NCBI GenBank assembly: GCA_021397835.1
Contig: JAJFZO010000344.1
Coordinates: 5,952,001 to 6,016,000 of the forward strand
Length of the DNA: 64,000 nucleotides
Direction of reading: 5' to 3'
Source: Moringa oleifera
Lineage: Eukaryota > Streptophyta > Magnoliopsida > Brassicales > Moringaceae
The notes beneath the pieces were generated by a model. The model searched no databases, was not told the DNA's origin, and saw only the letters and a program-made list of their open reading frames with translations. Positions 44,001-56,402 of this stretch are shown here, in pieces. Each line of letters begins with the position of its first letter. Positions within the stretch are counted from its first letter, which is position 1. The translations under genes and the position numbers were made by a program.

Positions 44001-46250
44001 TTATTGAAAAATATATATATGATTTTAATATTTTATATTTTATAGATATATTTCGAAATGATAAAATTTTTTTTAAAAAATCATAATATTTAATTTACAT
44101 GTTTCTTTGAACTTAGAAAGTTTCACTTTGATTCGGTTTAAGATATTAATCGTCTGATTAGCACCTCAACCTATTAATCCAAAACCATAAAAATTCCAAA
44201 AAGATTTCAATATGCTGACCTAATTTCCTTTACTTAGATTTTGTGGATAAGAAAATGTATTTAAATCAACGAGTATTAGTATAGAAAATATCTCTCAAAA
44301 AATAAAAAATAAAAAATTATAAAATTTTAATATTTATGTTATTTGATCCATCAAATTTTAAGTGACAACTTCAATTTTGTTTTATTAATTTAATTTAAAT
44401 AAAATATTATTAAAATTTTTAAAAATGAGAGATATTCAAATTAATCATCTTGTTTAATAAATTTTAATTTGAAATTTTTTTATAAATGTAAAGAAATATT
44501 CAAACTACAACATAAAAAGTCTTAAAATTTTTTGAGTATTCAAAATATATTTTTTTAAAATTTAAAATGTTAAAGTTTTTTAAAAAATTTATAAAAATAT
44601 ATATTATTTTTGAAATTATTCAAATTTGAGAGATAAACTTGAAATAAAATGAATAATTTATTTTTTAAAATAATTTAATAATAAAAGTACTTTTAATTTT
44701 TTAAAACTATTTGAGTTAAAATCTAATTTAAAATAAATTAAAAGTTTAATATTCGATTTGTTATTTTTTGAATATGAATATTTGATTGATAATACAAAAT
44801 AAATATAAAAATTTTATGAGATATTTATCTAAAGTAAAATTTAAAATCTATAAATATAAATAAAGAATGTCTTTTCTTATGTTAATTAAATTATTTTTTA
44901 AAAAATCAGTGTTTAAAGTTTTTTTCTTTTTTAAAGTTTGATGAGTGAAATTTAAAGATTATCTTAAAGATATATGAATTTTAAAAATAAATAATGTATT
45001 TATAAAATAATAAAGATAAACAACAATCTTAAACTTATTTAATAATATTATATTTGTTATGTAAAATTAAATGTAAATTTTATGGTGTTAAAAAGTAAAC
45101 AAACGTGATTATCCAAAAAAAAAAAAAAAGTAAATTGGAAAAGAGAGTGGAAAGCAAAAGTAAAGAGAAAAAGGAGTTGGAAATTGATTATCTGATAACA
45201 AAAAAGACAAGAAAAAAGGTGTCTAAGAAAAGAGAGCTTTGAGGAAAGTAAATATCACTCACTCTCATGACTTTTAATGGATACCCAATTGACAACCCAC
45301 CTGACTTTTTTTTTGCCTTTGCTTTAAACAAAATATAAATTTATTTTTTTAAAAGGCAAATTTGTACCATTTAAAAATAATTTGTATTTTTTTACCTAAT
45401 GGGTTGATTGTTAGGTTACCCTCATGCTTTTCTCTAATTATGATTGCATTCTTTTACTATCTTTCTTATGTCATTTAAGAAAAGAGAGAGTCTCGATTTC
45501 ATTTTAGATTTATTAAATAATAATAAAAACCCTTTGTGATTTATTATGTTAACCTACGCAAGATCATATGATAAAATCCAAATTGGACCGATTATCAATG
45601 AAATTAGGCACATTAAAAATAAACCCAAATTATCTATGTGGATAGTTTAGATTATGAAATTGGATGAAACAAAACTCGTGCCCATTTAACAAAATATTTC
45701 ATACCCATTAAACCAACGTGCCATCTTTAACCATAGAGATTTTCGATTTTCAATTTGAAATCAATAGGACGTGCTATCAAATAACTCATTTGTTCTTTGC
45801 AATTTTATTTGAAGTAAAAACCCTAACGTATTCCACCGATTAATTATTATTTTTTTGGGATATTTGAAGGAAAAAAGTAAAAAGACATTTGAGGACATTA
45901 ACGCGAAGGCTTAATATTTCATTGCAAAGGACTAAAAGGTAAGTTTAAGTTTGTAAAATATCTCTGTTTAATAATAAATAAAACAGGAGTATTTGGTGAG
46001 AAAATACAAGGCCGCGGAGTAAGGTGCATGTGCCTGCTTTGGTGGCTGTCCTCGTCGACCACAAGAATTGTTATTTTTTAATAAAAAGTGAGATATTAAA
46101 AAACTGAAGAGGCAGGAAAACTGACGTTACAGAACTGAATTCCCGGTGGGTGAATTAGTGAAAGAAAAGGGGAAGACTTCGTATATCCTACAAGAGCCAA
46201 ACGTACAAAAGAATGTGGGCACCATGTACAATCACGCAAAGCAGGCATGG
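38030..46250. other. Intergenic region between the DnaJ and H+-ATPase genes
   Basis: 38014-38350 is probable DnaJ 3'UTR and flank. Beyond that I see no gene in about 8 kb. Stretches of 38.4-39.9 kb, 40.6-41.2 kb, 41.85-42.45 kb and 43.3-43.75 kb are less AT-rich but have no protein or RNA family character. 40.0-40.5 kb and 43.75-45.1 kb are extremely AT-rich. A tandem duplication at 41453-41616 is listed separately. Confidence 0.5.
41453..41616. repeat. 82-bp perfect tandem duplication
   Basis: Copies at 41453-41534 and 41535-41616 appear identical. The unit begins GCTTTAAAAACAAAGC and is not protein-coding. Confidence 0.93.
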
Positions 46251-46618
46251 GACCCTTTGTTTTTATAATTTATTGTGGAATTGTTAATTTACAGGGGGGA
46301 TTTTTGGTTATCAACTCAAAATAAAGCAGAGAAACGGATTTGTGGCGTTACTAGCATACTGCCACTGCTCTTAGCGGTTCCTCTTCTTGGCTCTTGCAGA
46401 ATCGGCGCTGTTGGGTTGTCCCCATATTGGCCTCAAGCACTCAATTTCAGCTCAAAAATCAAGTCTTTGTAGTTGGTTTTCGGCTGTTTCCTCTGTGTGA
46501 CTCAGCTCTTTCTGGCTTTTCATGCTTACTCTCATGGTGGTCGTGTTATAGGCTTCTAGTTCTTATTGGTTGTGCAGTGACGGAAAGTTGAGATTTTGTG
46601 TGTGACACACACAGAAAG

Positions 46619-49600
46619 ATGGGGGAGAAGGGTGAAGTTTTGGAGGCTGTGTTGAAGGAAACTGTCGATTTGGTAATAGATCTGAGCAACTATGAAGCTT
46701 TTTTTCCCTTGTTCATTTGGTTTTGCTTGTTTCCTTGGTGTAAAAAGCTCAAGCTTTCTCGTTGATTGCAGGAAAATATACCCATTGAGGAAGTGTTCGA
46801 GAACCTCAGATGTAGCCGAGAAGGTCTCACCACTGAGGCTGCTGAGGAGAGATTGTCCATTTTTGGACACAACAAGCTTGAAGAGAAAAAGGTGCTGTGT
46901 TGTCTCTGAAAACCCGTTTCTGATTCGTTTTTTGATTCAGCTTTTGAGCCTTTTGGTTGCTTAAATTTTATTTCGCCGTGTTTACAGGAGAGCAAATTTT
47001 TGAAGTTTTTGGGTTTTATGTGGAATCCTTTATCATGGGTTATGGAAGCTGCTGCTATCATGGCAATTGCTCTTGCAAATGGAGGAGTGAGCACTTCGAC
47101 TTTGAGTGTTTGGCAATTTTCATCAGGAATGCTTTTGTTGTCTTTTGCTGAGTTGTTATTTCCTTATCTCTTTCAGGGAAAACCTCCAGATTGGCAAGAC
47201 TTTGTTGGTATCATTACCCTGCTTCTTATCAACTCCACCATCAGTTTCATTGAGGAAAACAACGCTGGTAATGCTGCAGCTGCTCTCATGGCTCGCCTTG
47301 CCCCTAAAGCTAAGGTATTGGATTCAATCAACAATTTGCTTATGGCTCCATAATAGTTGATCTAAGTATTCTGTGTGTTAGGTGCACTGGGGATTAGGGA
47401 TACTGAATGCGTTTCCTTTTCATTCCCATAGGAATGTGTTTATTCTAGTGCCTTTGTTTGACTCATTTTTAATTAAATTGTTGGTAAGGTTCTTCGAGAT
47501 GGAAGGTGGAATGAACAAGATGCAGCTATTTTAGTTCCTGGTGACATAATAAGCATCAAATTAGGAGATATTATTCCAGCTGATGCTCGTCTTCTTGAGG
47601 GTGATCCACTCAAAATTGACCAGGTTGATTTTTATATCCATGTACTGGCATTGTTTATTCATGTTTTATCAGTATTTTGAGCTCTTTCTCTGGGAAGATG
47701 TCAAATTTGTAATTTTAATTTACCAGAGGGGTCAAATTTAAGTGATTTTGACTGAAGTGTCCTGGTCTGTGCTTTGCAGTCTGCTCTCACTGGTGAGTCT
47801 CTTCCAGTGACAAAAGGCCCAGGAGATGGTGTATACTCTGGTTCTACCTGCAAACAGGGAGAGATTGAAGCAGTTGTCATTGCCACTGGCGTCCATACCT
47901 TCTTTGGGAAAGCTGCTCACCTTGTTGATACTACTAACCAAGTTGGTCACTTCCAAAAGGTGAGGAAATTGATGTAAGTTATTATTTCAGGGTTTTTATT
48001 CTGTTTATGTTTTTATGATTCTGATTTAGTTTTTCATTGTCATCCATATTCAGGTCTTGACTGCAATTGGAAACTTCTGCATATGCTCAATTGCTGTGGG
48101 GATGGTAATAGAAATCATTGTCATGTACCCTATTCAAGATCGGGAGTATCGCCCTGGAATCGACAACCTTCTCGTGCTTCTCATTGGTGGAATTCCAATT
48201 GCCATGCCTACAGTTTTGTCTGTGACTATGGCTATAGGCTCTCATAGGTTATCTCAGCAGGTTGTCCAGATTCCCTGGGAAGTTTTAATTGACTGTATCA
48301 TGAGGCTTTCTGGTTATGTGATGGAATACGTGCATAATGAATGCAGGGTGCTATCACAAAGAGAATGACTGCAATAGAAGAGATGGCAGGCATGGACGTG
48401 CTTTGCAGTGACAAGACTGGAACTTTGACATTGAACAAACTTACTGTTGACAAAAATCTTATTGAGGTCAGAGGATAGCGTTGCTTGTTTGTTGCAAAGT
48501 ATCTCTTCTGAGCTGCAAAAATCGGAATTGTTATTCTGAATGTACTTGCATTTTACTTTGCAGGTTTTTGCTAAAGGAGTAGATGGAGATACAGTTGTTC
48601 TGATGGCAGCTCGAGCCTCCAGGGTGGAGAACCAAGATGCTATAGATTCTGCAATAGTGGGGATGCTAGCTGATCCTAAGGAGGTACTTGGTTAATGTTT
48701 CATCTTTGTTCTTGAATAAGCAACTATGTAGTGGCTCACATTACCACTTAATTACTTCTCTGATTTCGTTCATTTTCATTCTTCTTCGTTACTTGCAAAA
48801 GGCACGTGCTGGTATTCAGGAGGTGCATTTTCTTCCTTTCAATCCAACTGATAAGAGAACAGCTTTAACTTATATTGACCGTGAAGGTAAATGGCATAGA
48901 GTCAGCAAAGGTGCACCTGAGCAGGTAAATCATCGTCACTACCTTTATATACATAATTGTCACGTCATTTGTCTGAAGATTATTCTAATTCCTGTCTGTG
49001 AGTTGATTTTCAGATTCTAAATCTTGCACACAATAAGTCAGACATTGAACGAAGAGTTCATGCTATCATTGATAAGTTTGCTGAACGAGGTTTGCGGTCC
49101 CTTGCTGTAGCATACCAGGTAATTTGAATCCTTTGGTTTTTTCCAATCCTGTATTAAATGATGACATTGAGTGGTATGTGTATTGTCTGTATAGGTAATG
49201 CTTGTTCTTAATTGATGTGTCTTTTCATTTGATGCAGGAAGTTCCCGAAGGAAGGAAGGATAGTCCTGGAGGACCCTGGCAATTCATTGGTCTCATGCCT
49301 CTTTTTGACCCACCTAGGCATGATAGCGCAGAGACAATAAGGAGAGCTTTGAATCTCGGAGTAAATGTTAAAATGATCACAGGTGGGTTCTACTTTGTGA
49401 CTAGAGCTGAACTCAGACTTGTAGCATGGTGTTTGAATTTGTAGTCTTACTAAATGGCAAGAAGTAAATTACATCAATCAAATGTTGTTGCATCTCATGG
49501 AGCTTCCCCTGTTCTTTTTGTTTTAAAATGTGGTCTTACTTTGTTGTTAAACCTTGTTACTTCGACCAGGGGATCAACTGGCTATAGGAAAAGAAACTGG

Positions 49601-52024
49601 ACGTCGTTTGGGAATGGGAACCAATATGTATCCTTCATCTGCATTGCTAGGACAGGACAAGGATGAGTCCATTGTTGCTTTACCAATCGATGAACTGATA
49701 GAGAAGGCTGATGGATTTGCTGGTGTTTTCCCTGGTAAATATTTCTGCTTCACTTAATTGACGTAGGTTCTTCTTTGTCCATCTTTGACCACTGAAGATC
49801 ATTATTGAATGCATGAAGTGTTGTTTTAAGAAATTTGTTGTTTCATCAGTTGGTCTGATATGTGTGCTCTTTCAGAGCACAAATACGAGATTGTAAAACG
49901 CTTGCAAGCTAGGAAGCATATCTGTGGAATGACTGGTGACGGTGTCAACGATGCTCCTGCTCTTAAGAAGGCTGATATTGGGATAGCTGTTGCTGATGCA
50001 ACTGATGCTGCTCGTAGTGCTTCTGATATTGTGCTCACTGAACCTGGTCTTAGTGTCATCATCAGTGCTGTCTTGACCAGTCGAGCAATCTTCCAGAGGA
50101 TGAAGAACTACACAGTAAGCATCCTTCTCACTATGATGCAGTACACAATTGTTGAGAAACTTTACCTTAATTATCAGTTTACTTATTTTAGTGCTTTCTT
50201 TGGGCAGATCTATGCAGTTTCCATAACAATACGTATTGTGGTACGTTTGAGTTTTTCTCTTTTCCTTACCTTCCCTTCTCTTTTCAGAGAGTTGTGGTGC
50301 ATATGGATATTTTGATTGGTTCTTCAATGCATACTTCTGGTTTTCATGTATCATTTGACATAGAATGTTTTCAAATTGACCTGGTTTTGCCTGCGTGACA
50401 TCATCACAGCTTGGTTTTATGCTGCTGGCCCTCATATGGAAGTTCGACTTCCCACCCTTTATGGTGCTTATCATTGCCATCCTCAATGACGGTTTGTACC
50501 TCCTTTCCCCACCTTAAACTCTCTCTTTCTCTCTCTCTGATATATATCGCCATTAGCAAATCGTTGTTGCTCTACCTACTGCTTAGGTATATGTTTTCCT
50601 TTTATGATTACACTGACTCTTCTAATTTCAGGCACAATTATGACGATATCAAAGGATAGGGTGAAACCTTCTCCTCTGCCAGACAGCTGGAAGCTGGCTG
50701 AGATATTTACAACCGGTGTTATCCTTGGTAGTTACTTGGCAATGATGACAGTCATATTCTTCTGGGCCGCGTACAAGACAGATTTCTTTCCTGTAAGATT
50801 ACCAACCTGTTTTAGTTTAATATATGATCTTGGATGTATTTACTTGTCCTGCAGCTACTTTTGAGGAATGAGGACATGTTTATCCTGTCTGAAAAAGGGC
50901 TGAAATATATAGATGTTAACGTTCTTGAGCACGAGATTCTGAAATTTTTTCTTGTATCATATGGTGTTGGAGCTGCACATGTGAACTTGTGATGAATTAC
51001 TTTGTAATTGATTGACTTGGCTGTTGCTTTATCAGCGAATATTTGGGGTGTCAACCCTTGAGAAAACAGCTCATGATGACTTCCGAAAGCTTGCTTCAGC
51101 CATATACCTGCAAGTCAGCACCATCAGTCAAGCTCTAATATTTGTGACACGAGCCCGAAGTTGGTCTTATGTTGAGCGTCCTGGGTTATTGCTTGTAGTT
51201 GCTTTTGTGGTTGCTCAGCTGGTGAGCCAATGGCCAATTCACGTAGCTCAGTTCTTTCTATTCATTCGGGGAAAAAAAAGACGTAGCTCAGTTCTTTCTA
51301 TTCATTCGGGGAAAAAAAAGACTTAGTTGTGTTTTGGCTTCTTTGGGCAGATTGCTACACTGATTGCGGTCTATGCAAATTGGAGCTTTGCTGCCATTGA
51401 AGGGATTGGATGGGGTTGGGCTGGGGTCATTTGGCTTTACAACATCATCTTCTACATCCCACTTGACTTCATCAAGTTCTTCATTCGCTATGCTTTGAGC
51501 GGAAGAGCCTGGGATCTTGTTATCGAGCAGAGGGTATGTGTTAAACTTGCTTGTTGGAATTTCTTTCAACCAGATGCATTATTCTTCCACTTGTTTTGAC
51601 GGGTTTCTTGTAATGTAGATTGCCTTCACAAGACAAAAGGACTTTGGGAAGGAGCAACGTGAGCTTCAATGGGCACACGCACAGAGAACATTGCATGGTT
51701 TGCAGCCACCTGACACCAAGATGTTCACCGAGCGAACCCATTTCAATGAGCTCAATCAGATGGCTGAGGAGGCCAAGAGGAGAGCCGAGATTGCTAGGTA
51801 AATGCCGATCTAGTTCGTTCATATGGATGCATTTTTCCTGATTCTGATCTCCCAATAATTTTCTTTGGTTCCCGATATTCCACGTCCTCCTCGGTTTTGA
51901 CTTGTTTTAATTTCATGGTCCTTCCAGATTGAGAGAACTCCATACACTGAAAGGCCACGTGGAATCAGTGGTGAGATTGAAGGGGCTTGACATAGACACA
52001 ATTCAACAAGCATACACAGTGTGA
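46619..52024 (+). CDS. AHA11: Plasma-membrane proton-pumping P-type ATPase, AHA11/AHA4 type
   Basis: P3A-ATPase that uses ATP to pump protons out of the cell. Twenty-one coding exons: 46619-46672, 46772-46891, 46988-47086, 47177-47314, 47489-47623, 47780-47959, 48054-48260, 48347-48466, 48564-48683, 48802-48924, 49014-49118, 49238-49382, 49570-49734, 49876-50114, 50208-50240, 50410-50491, 50632-50792, 51036-51221, 51351-51533, 51619-51797 and 51928-52024. They sum to 2871 nt, or 956 aa, the length I recall for AHA11. Seen motifs are TGES at 186-189 (actuator), CSDKTGTLT with the phosphorylated Asp near 333, [10 protein letters not shown] (hinge), and LNDG with the membrane Asp near 688, matching the proton-binding Asp of AHA2. 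The C-terminal autoinhibitory region ends in YTV, whose Thr955 is the expected phosphorylation and 14-3-3 site. Exon 15 is only 33 nt. The AHA11/AHA4 assignment rests on sequence recall and on the neighbouring NPF2 gene. Confidence 0.97.
51241..51320. repeat. 40-bp perfect tandem duplication in an H+-ATPase intron
   Basis: Identical copies at 51241-51280 and 51281-51320, each ending GGGGAAAAAAAAG, inside the intron 51222-51350. The splice sites are not affected. Confidence 0.95.
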
Positions 52025-52039
52025 AGATGGTTGGCATAT

Positions 52040-55000
52040 TCATACATCGGTGAACCAGAGACTAAAGGCATTTAATCAGTATTTTGTTGTGTTAAACTGT
52101 GTTTCTATGCTTTCCATCTTCCCCTAGGGTTGTGGAAAAATTCACTTTTTATTTATTTTTGTTTTCTAAAGCTTTTATGGTTTCTAAAATCACCCGTACA
52201 ATGCCTACAATAGAAAAGGTTATTGTTGGGGCATTTTGTGTCTATACTAGTAAGGCATTATGACCTTTTAGTCATTGTGTTGTATTAGGAAGAAACTCCT
52301 GATGGTTAGGTAATAATAACCCAAACCTTTTCTCATTTAGGTCTTGATTTTGTGTTTCAGCTCTCATCTTTCTCAATGTTCTTTTAGATGAGTGCATACA
52401 GCTCAAGCTCTAACCGGTTAACCATGCAGGCCTGGAACAGGATTATTAAAGAAAGAAGCCTCTTTCTCATAATGTAATGGCTCTGATTATATAGCTCTCA
52501 TTGGGTGATTCTGGGGAGAGTTGCCTGTTAGTTCTTGTGATGGGAAGTGCTTATTGCTAATTGAGGCAGTCTTCTCTCAGAAATGGTTGTTGCCGAAGTT
52601 CAACTTTACAAAGAAGCATGAAGACGGAAGGGGGTTTTGTGCAGTAAGGCAATTAGGGATCTGTAGGCTATTTTTTGGCAGATCATGGGGTTGGGAAGGA
52701 AAATAAACAAGGATTCAATAAATAGAAACATAAATGACCTTATGTATCAGTTTAATTACCCCTGTAGGTTCTTGTCCATTGGGTTTTACTGGTAGCTCTT
52801 TTCCACTGTCTACAGTCCTGCTATGGTCCTGGTCTAAGTGGGTTTCTGGGCACTACCAGTCCATTAAGTTCTTCCTTTTCAGGCTCTATGGTGCTGCTGT
52901 TTGGTTTTCTGGTTGTGGGTACCAATAGTCCATAAATTTAAAGAACAATTCAACAGAATTAAAAAATCTTGTGACATGTATTTAAAAAAAAAAAGAATCA
53001 GAATATTCCTTTGATTTTTACTGACATTGCGAATATATATTTTTATAATTTATTATAGTAATATTAAAAAAATAAATTTTAAGTAGATGAATAAAAAAAA
53101 ATCTTAATACTGAAAAAAAAAGTGATCTGGATAAGTTTTTTTTTTTTTTGGTGCAATTCGACTTTGGATCACAACTATCCAAAAGGAATAATGCAGGATA
53201 CAAAAGGGAAAATGATTAGTACAAGAATCAAAATCCTGTATGGGATACCGATGGTCAAGTAGACCTTTAGAGACTGGCATGGGGCGGTGGCCCTCTAAAT
53301 AGCGCATGGAATAGGGTTCCCTTAGACTCTGAGGTAATCCCTTCCATTAATTATGAGGGCAGCTGGTTCATATTTCTCTCTTTTGGTCATTGGGTTCCTT
53401 CACCTGGCTCTCAAGAATGTGATTCACATACCTTTTATTCTCTCCCCCATTTAATTATTTTATGCGCACGTACCCTGTAATTCAAGGTCGCATCATTTCG
53501 AAGTCATGATAAAGACTTGCCTTAAAAATCATGCCAGCCACTTAATTAGGACCAAAAATGCTTCAATCCTGGATAGTAATTCCTCGAAGACCAGAATTTT
53601 TTTCAAATAATATGAAGTCCTAAGTTACGTTGGATTGAGACATATCTAGTCAGGGATAAGGTCCTAATTCGGACCGCCCTTATCTCAAATTAAGAAATTC
53701 GGTTTCATAGTATATGTTAATATTTTAAAGGGCAATCATATGTTTTTCATTTTTGTTTTTTCAAGTAAAAAGAACAAATTAAAAGCAGCTATTATGTTCT
53801 TTATTTTTATAACTATGGAGTGTGTATATATATCAAAGATTATGTTGTTTCTTTAACAAAGATTCTTATCTGATTTTGCCTGAAAGTCCTAACTAGTTAT
53901 TAACTTAGATTTTGGAATAACACGCATTCCCATGCCCCCACATGAAGGTATCTTCCATTATTATAGTAAGAATTACAGGCTCTTTGCTTTCCCACATTTA
54001 TTCTTTTTGTACAAAATAAAAAAATTACTCCATATTTAACTGGATTTGTCTATTCAATGTGTCCTAAACTTTCTCTCTGTCTTTCCTTTATCTTCATTTT
54101 TTAACTTTTTAATCGTTTTTAATTTAGTATTTTAATGATAATAACATAAATTATCTGAATTATGATTTTTATTTTTAGTTTTGTTCTATTTCTTGCTCTG
54201 AGGCTGGCCTGCAGTATGCTACCACTAATTTAATTTAATCGATAACATCCCAGGAAATTGATATTTTTTAATTGAAGTAATTAAGTTGATAGGATATTAA
54301 CAAGTAAATATCAAATAAATAATTTGGTAAAGAACCTATCAAGCCACTTTAATCACATGAGACATGCCATTTCTGCAGAAGTTGCTTATGCTATCAAATC
54401 CACATGGTAAGAATCCAAATTTAAAAAAAAAAAGAACAGAGGAATAAATCACTGTTAAAAGAGCTTCTAAATGAACTCAAAGCACACAGTAGAGTTTTCA
54501 TATGGTTATTAATTATTGAAGTCTTTACTGATTTGACCAACAAATTAACCCCTCCTATTTTATACGTGTTCACATCTCAGTGCAAAATCATCAAAAATTA
54601 TTTGTTACCCCTATATTCTTCTCTCGCCATGTGCCTAAGTGGTGAGAACCCTAATAAAGAATTGTGAAAAGAAAAGAAAAAAATTAAAAAAAAAAAGAAG
54701 AGAAAGAAATGGAAACCACATGGCTGACCGAAATCAGAAATTCTATTTGGGTAGGCATCGGTTGCTAGCTGCACTTGCCTTCAATGGAGAAGTTGCAAGA
54801 AAAAAAATAAGCATTACAAATTACAATATGTTTTCTGCATGGTTGATTCAGTAGAATCATGTGCAGGTAGTGACATTCAGTGGGTGATTTTCCTATTAAT
54901 CTTTTTGGTAAGTTATCATAGAAAAACTCCTAAAAAAGATGAAATAAGAGGTTCATATTCTCAATGCTTTTATATAGATGCCCAAAATTCATGTAAATGC

Positions 55001-56390
55001 GAATAAATCAACATTAATTTGATAGATTTTTTTTTCTCTTAAACAAAGTAAAATTTTTAGGCAGCGTTGCTTAAAGTTTAAGGCTGATGTTATAGCATAA
55101 TTCTCTAATGAAATCCAAGCAAGGGAATCAATAAGGTTCAGTGCTAGTTAGCTGAATATATATACGCAATCAAGAGAATATATACAAGGGCAAAAAAAAA
55201 AGTAAGTCAAGAGAGATATTAGGAATACCATACCATTTGTAAGAAAAGTCATTTGGTTTTTCAAAGGGTCCAAGGTCCAGTTCTTGTACCTAGATACAAT
55301 TAATCAAGTTTTTTTGACAAGATCCATGTAAAAAAGCTAAAAACAACTGAGAATTTACAAAAAACTTGCATGGACCAAAAACCTCTTCAAGTGATGACTT
55401 GAAAAACAAAGCCCTAAAGGATTAGGACCTAAAGCAGAAAACATGTTACTATACGCACAAAAAAAAAAAAAAAAAACTTTGAAGTGATTGGGACATTTGA
55501 GCAACACGTACTGTTTAGAGAGGACACATGTCAAAGTACCTTGTGCCTATAATCAGTACAGCCGTAACAGTTAAAGCGTTCAAATCGGTGAAAAGGGCAA
55601 TGGATTCTGATATCAGTGGTTCTGGGCACCATTTTCAGTGGCTTAATTGGTACCAGAGAGTCTCCCCTGTGGAGAATAATACCAGAGAGTCTCCCCTGAA
55701 CTTACTAATCAACTTTTCATCTAAAGACCGAATTGGTGCTTTGCTTAATCTCTTTTTCTGCTTCCGCAGCCACTAGAGTTTTTAGTGGAGGCAATAAGTT
55801 CTGCTGTCAATGCATCATTCCGTTATCTCTGCTTCCAAGAATCTCCCAGAAAAAGTGCTCTCCCCCTCCAGGGATATTTGTCAAGGCTTATCTGCTTCCT
55901 GGCCGATTCCGATCTGGCATTCATTAAAACTCTTAATGGCAAGGATTGTGCTCTGGCTTCTGAACCGATGATGGGTTCAGCAATTAGTAGCTGTTCTTGT
56001 TTCTCTTTGTTTGTGCTTTTCTTTGAATGAAAGAGAGCAAGGTAAGTGGGAGTGGTTGCTGAGAAACCAACTTCACAATGAAAAAGCTGAGACAATTATT
56101 AGGACTGAATCTATTATGCGTGTTTCTTAAAAAGTGTTGAACAGTACAAATATTTATGCCTTTTTCTTTTCAACTAAGTTTCCGACACAGACACCAATCA
56201 TCATGTTTCATTGGCTTGTCGTGTCTAAAACATCTAATGACTCTGATTCAACAGTAAAAAAAGAAAACTTTATTTTTCATGGCCACTATTCCTCTAAAGC
56301 TTGACTCAAAGCAGTTATGGCGTTCACAAACATAAAAAATGTTTAACTAAGAAGGCCATGCGTCCATCTGAACTGGAGATGGACCGTTAT
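52040..56390. other. Intergenic region between the H+-ATPase and NPF genes
   Basis: The genes converge. 52025-52400 is probable H+-ATPase 3'UTR and flank. The rest has no supported gene. A T-run at about 53139-53150 is followed by less AT-rich DNA to about 53.35 kb and might be a minus-strand retroposon tail, but no ends or promoter boxes could be fixed. 55.55-56.05 kb is another less AT-rich island, with a 19-bp direct repeat (55651-55669 and 55680-55698) and open frames of no recognised family. Confidence 0.5.
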
Positions 56391-56402
56391 TCTCAAAGAT
56401 TA

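Noticed and set aside
49872..50486. 204-codon minus-strand frame over the H+-ATPase gene
   Set aside because: It spans the complement of several exons and introns of a certain gene, and the translation has no domain.
53135..53350. Possible second SINE or LINE tail (T-run followed by less AT-rich DNA)
   Set aside because: No B-box, no coding motif and no matching flanking repeat could be found.
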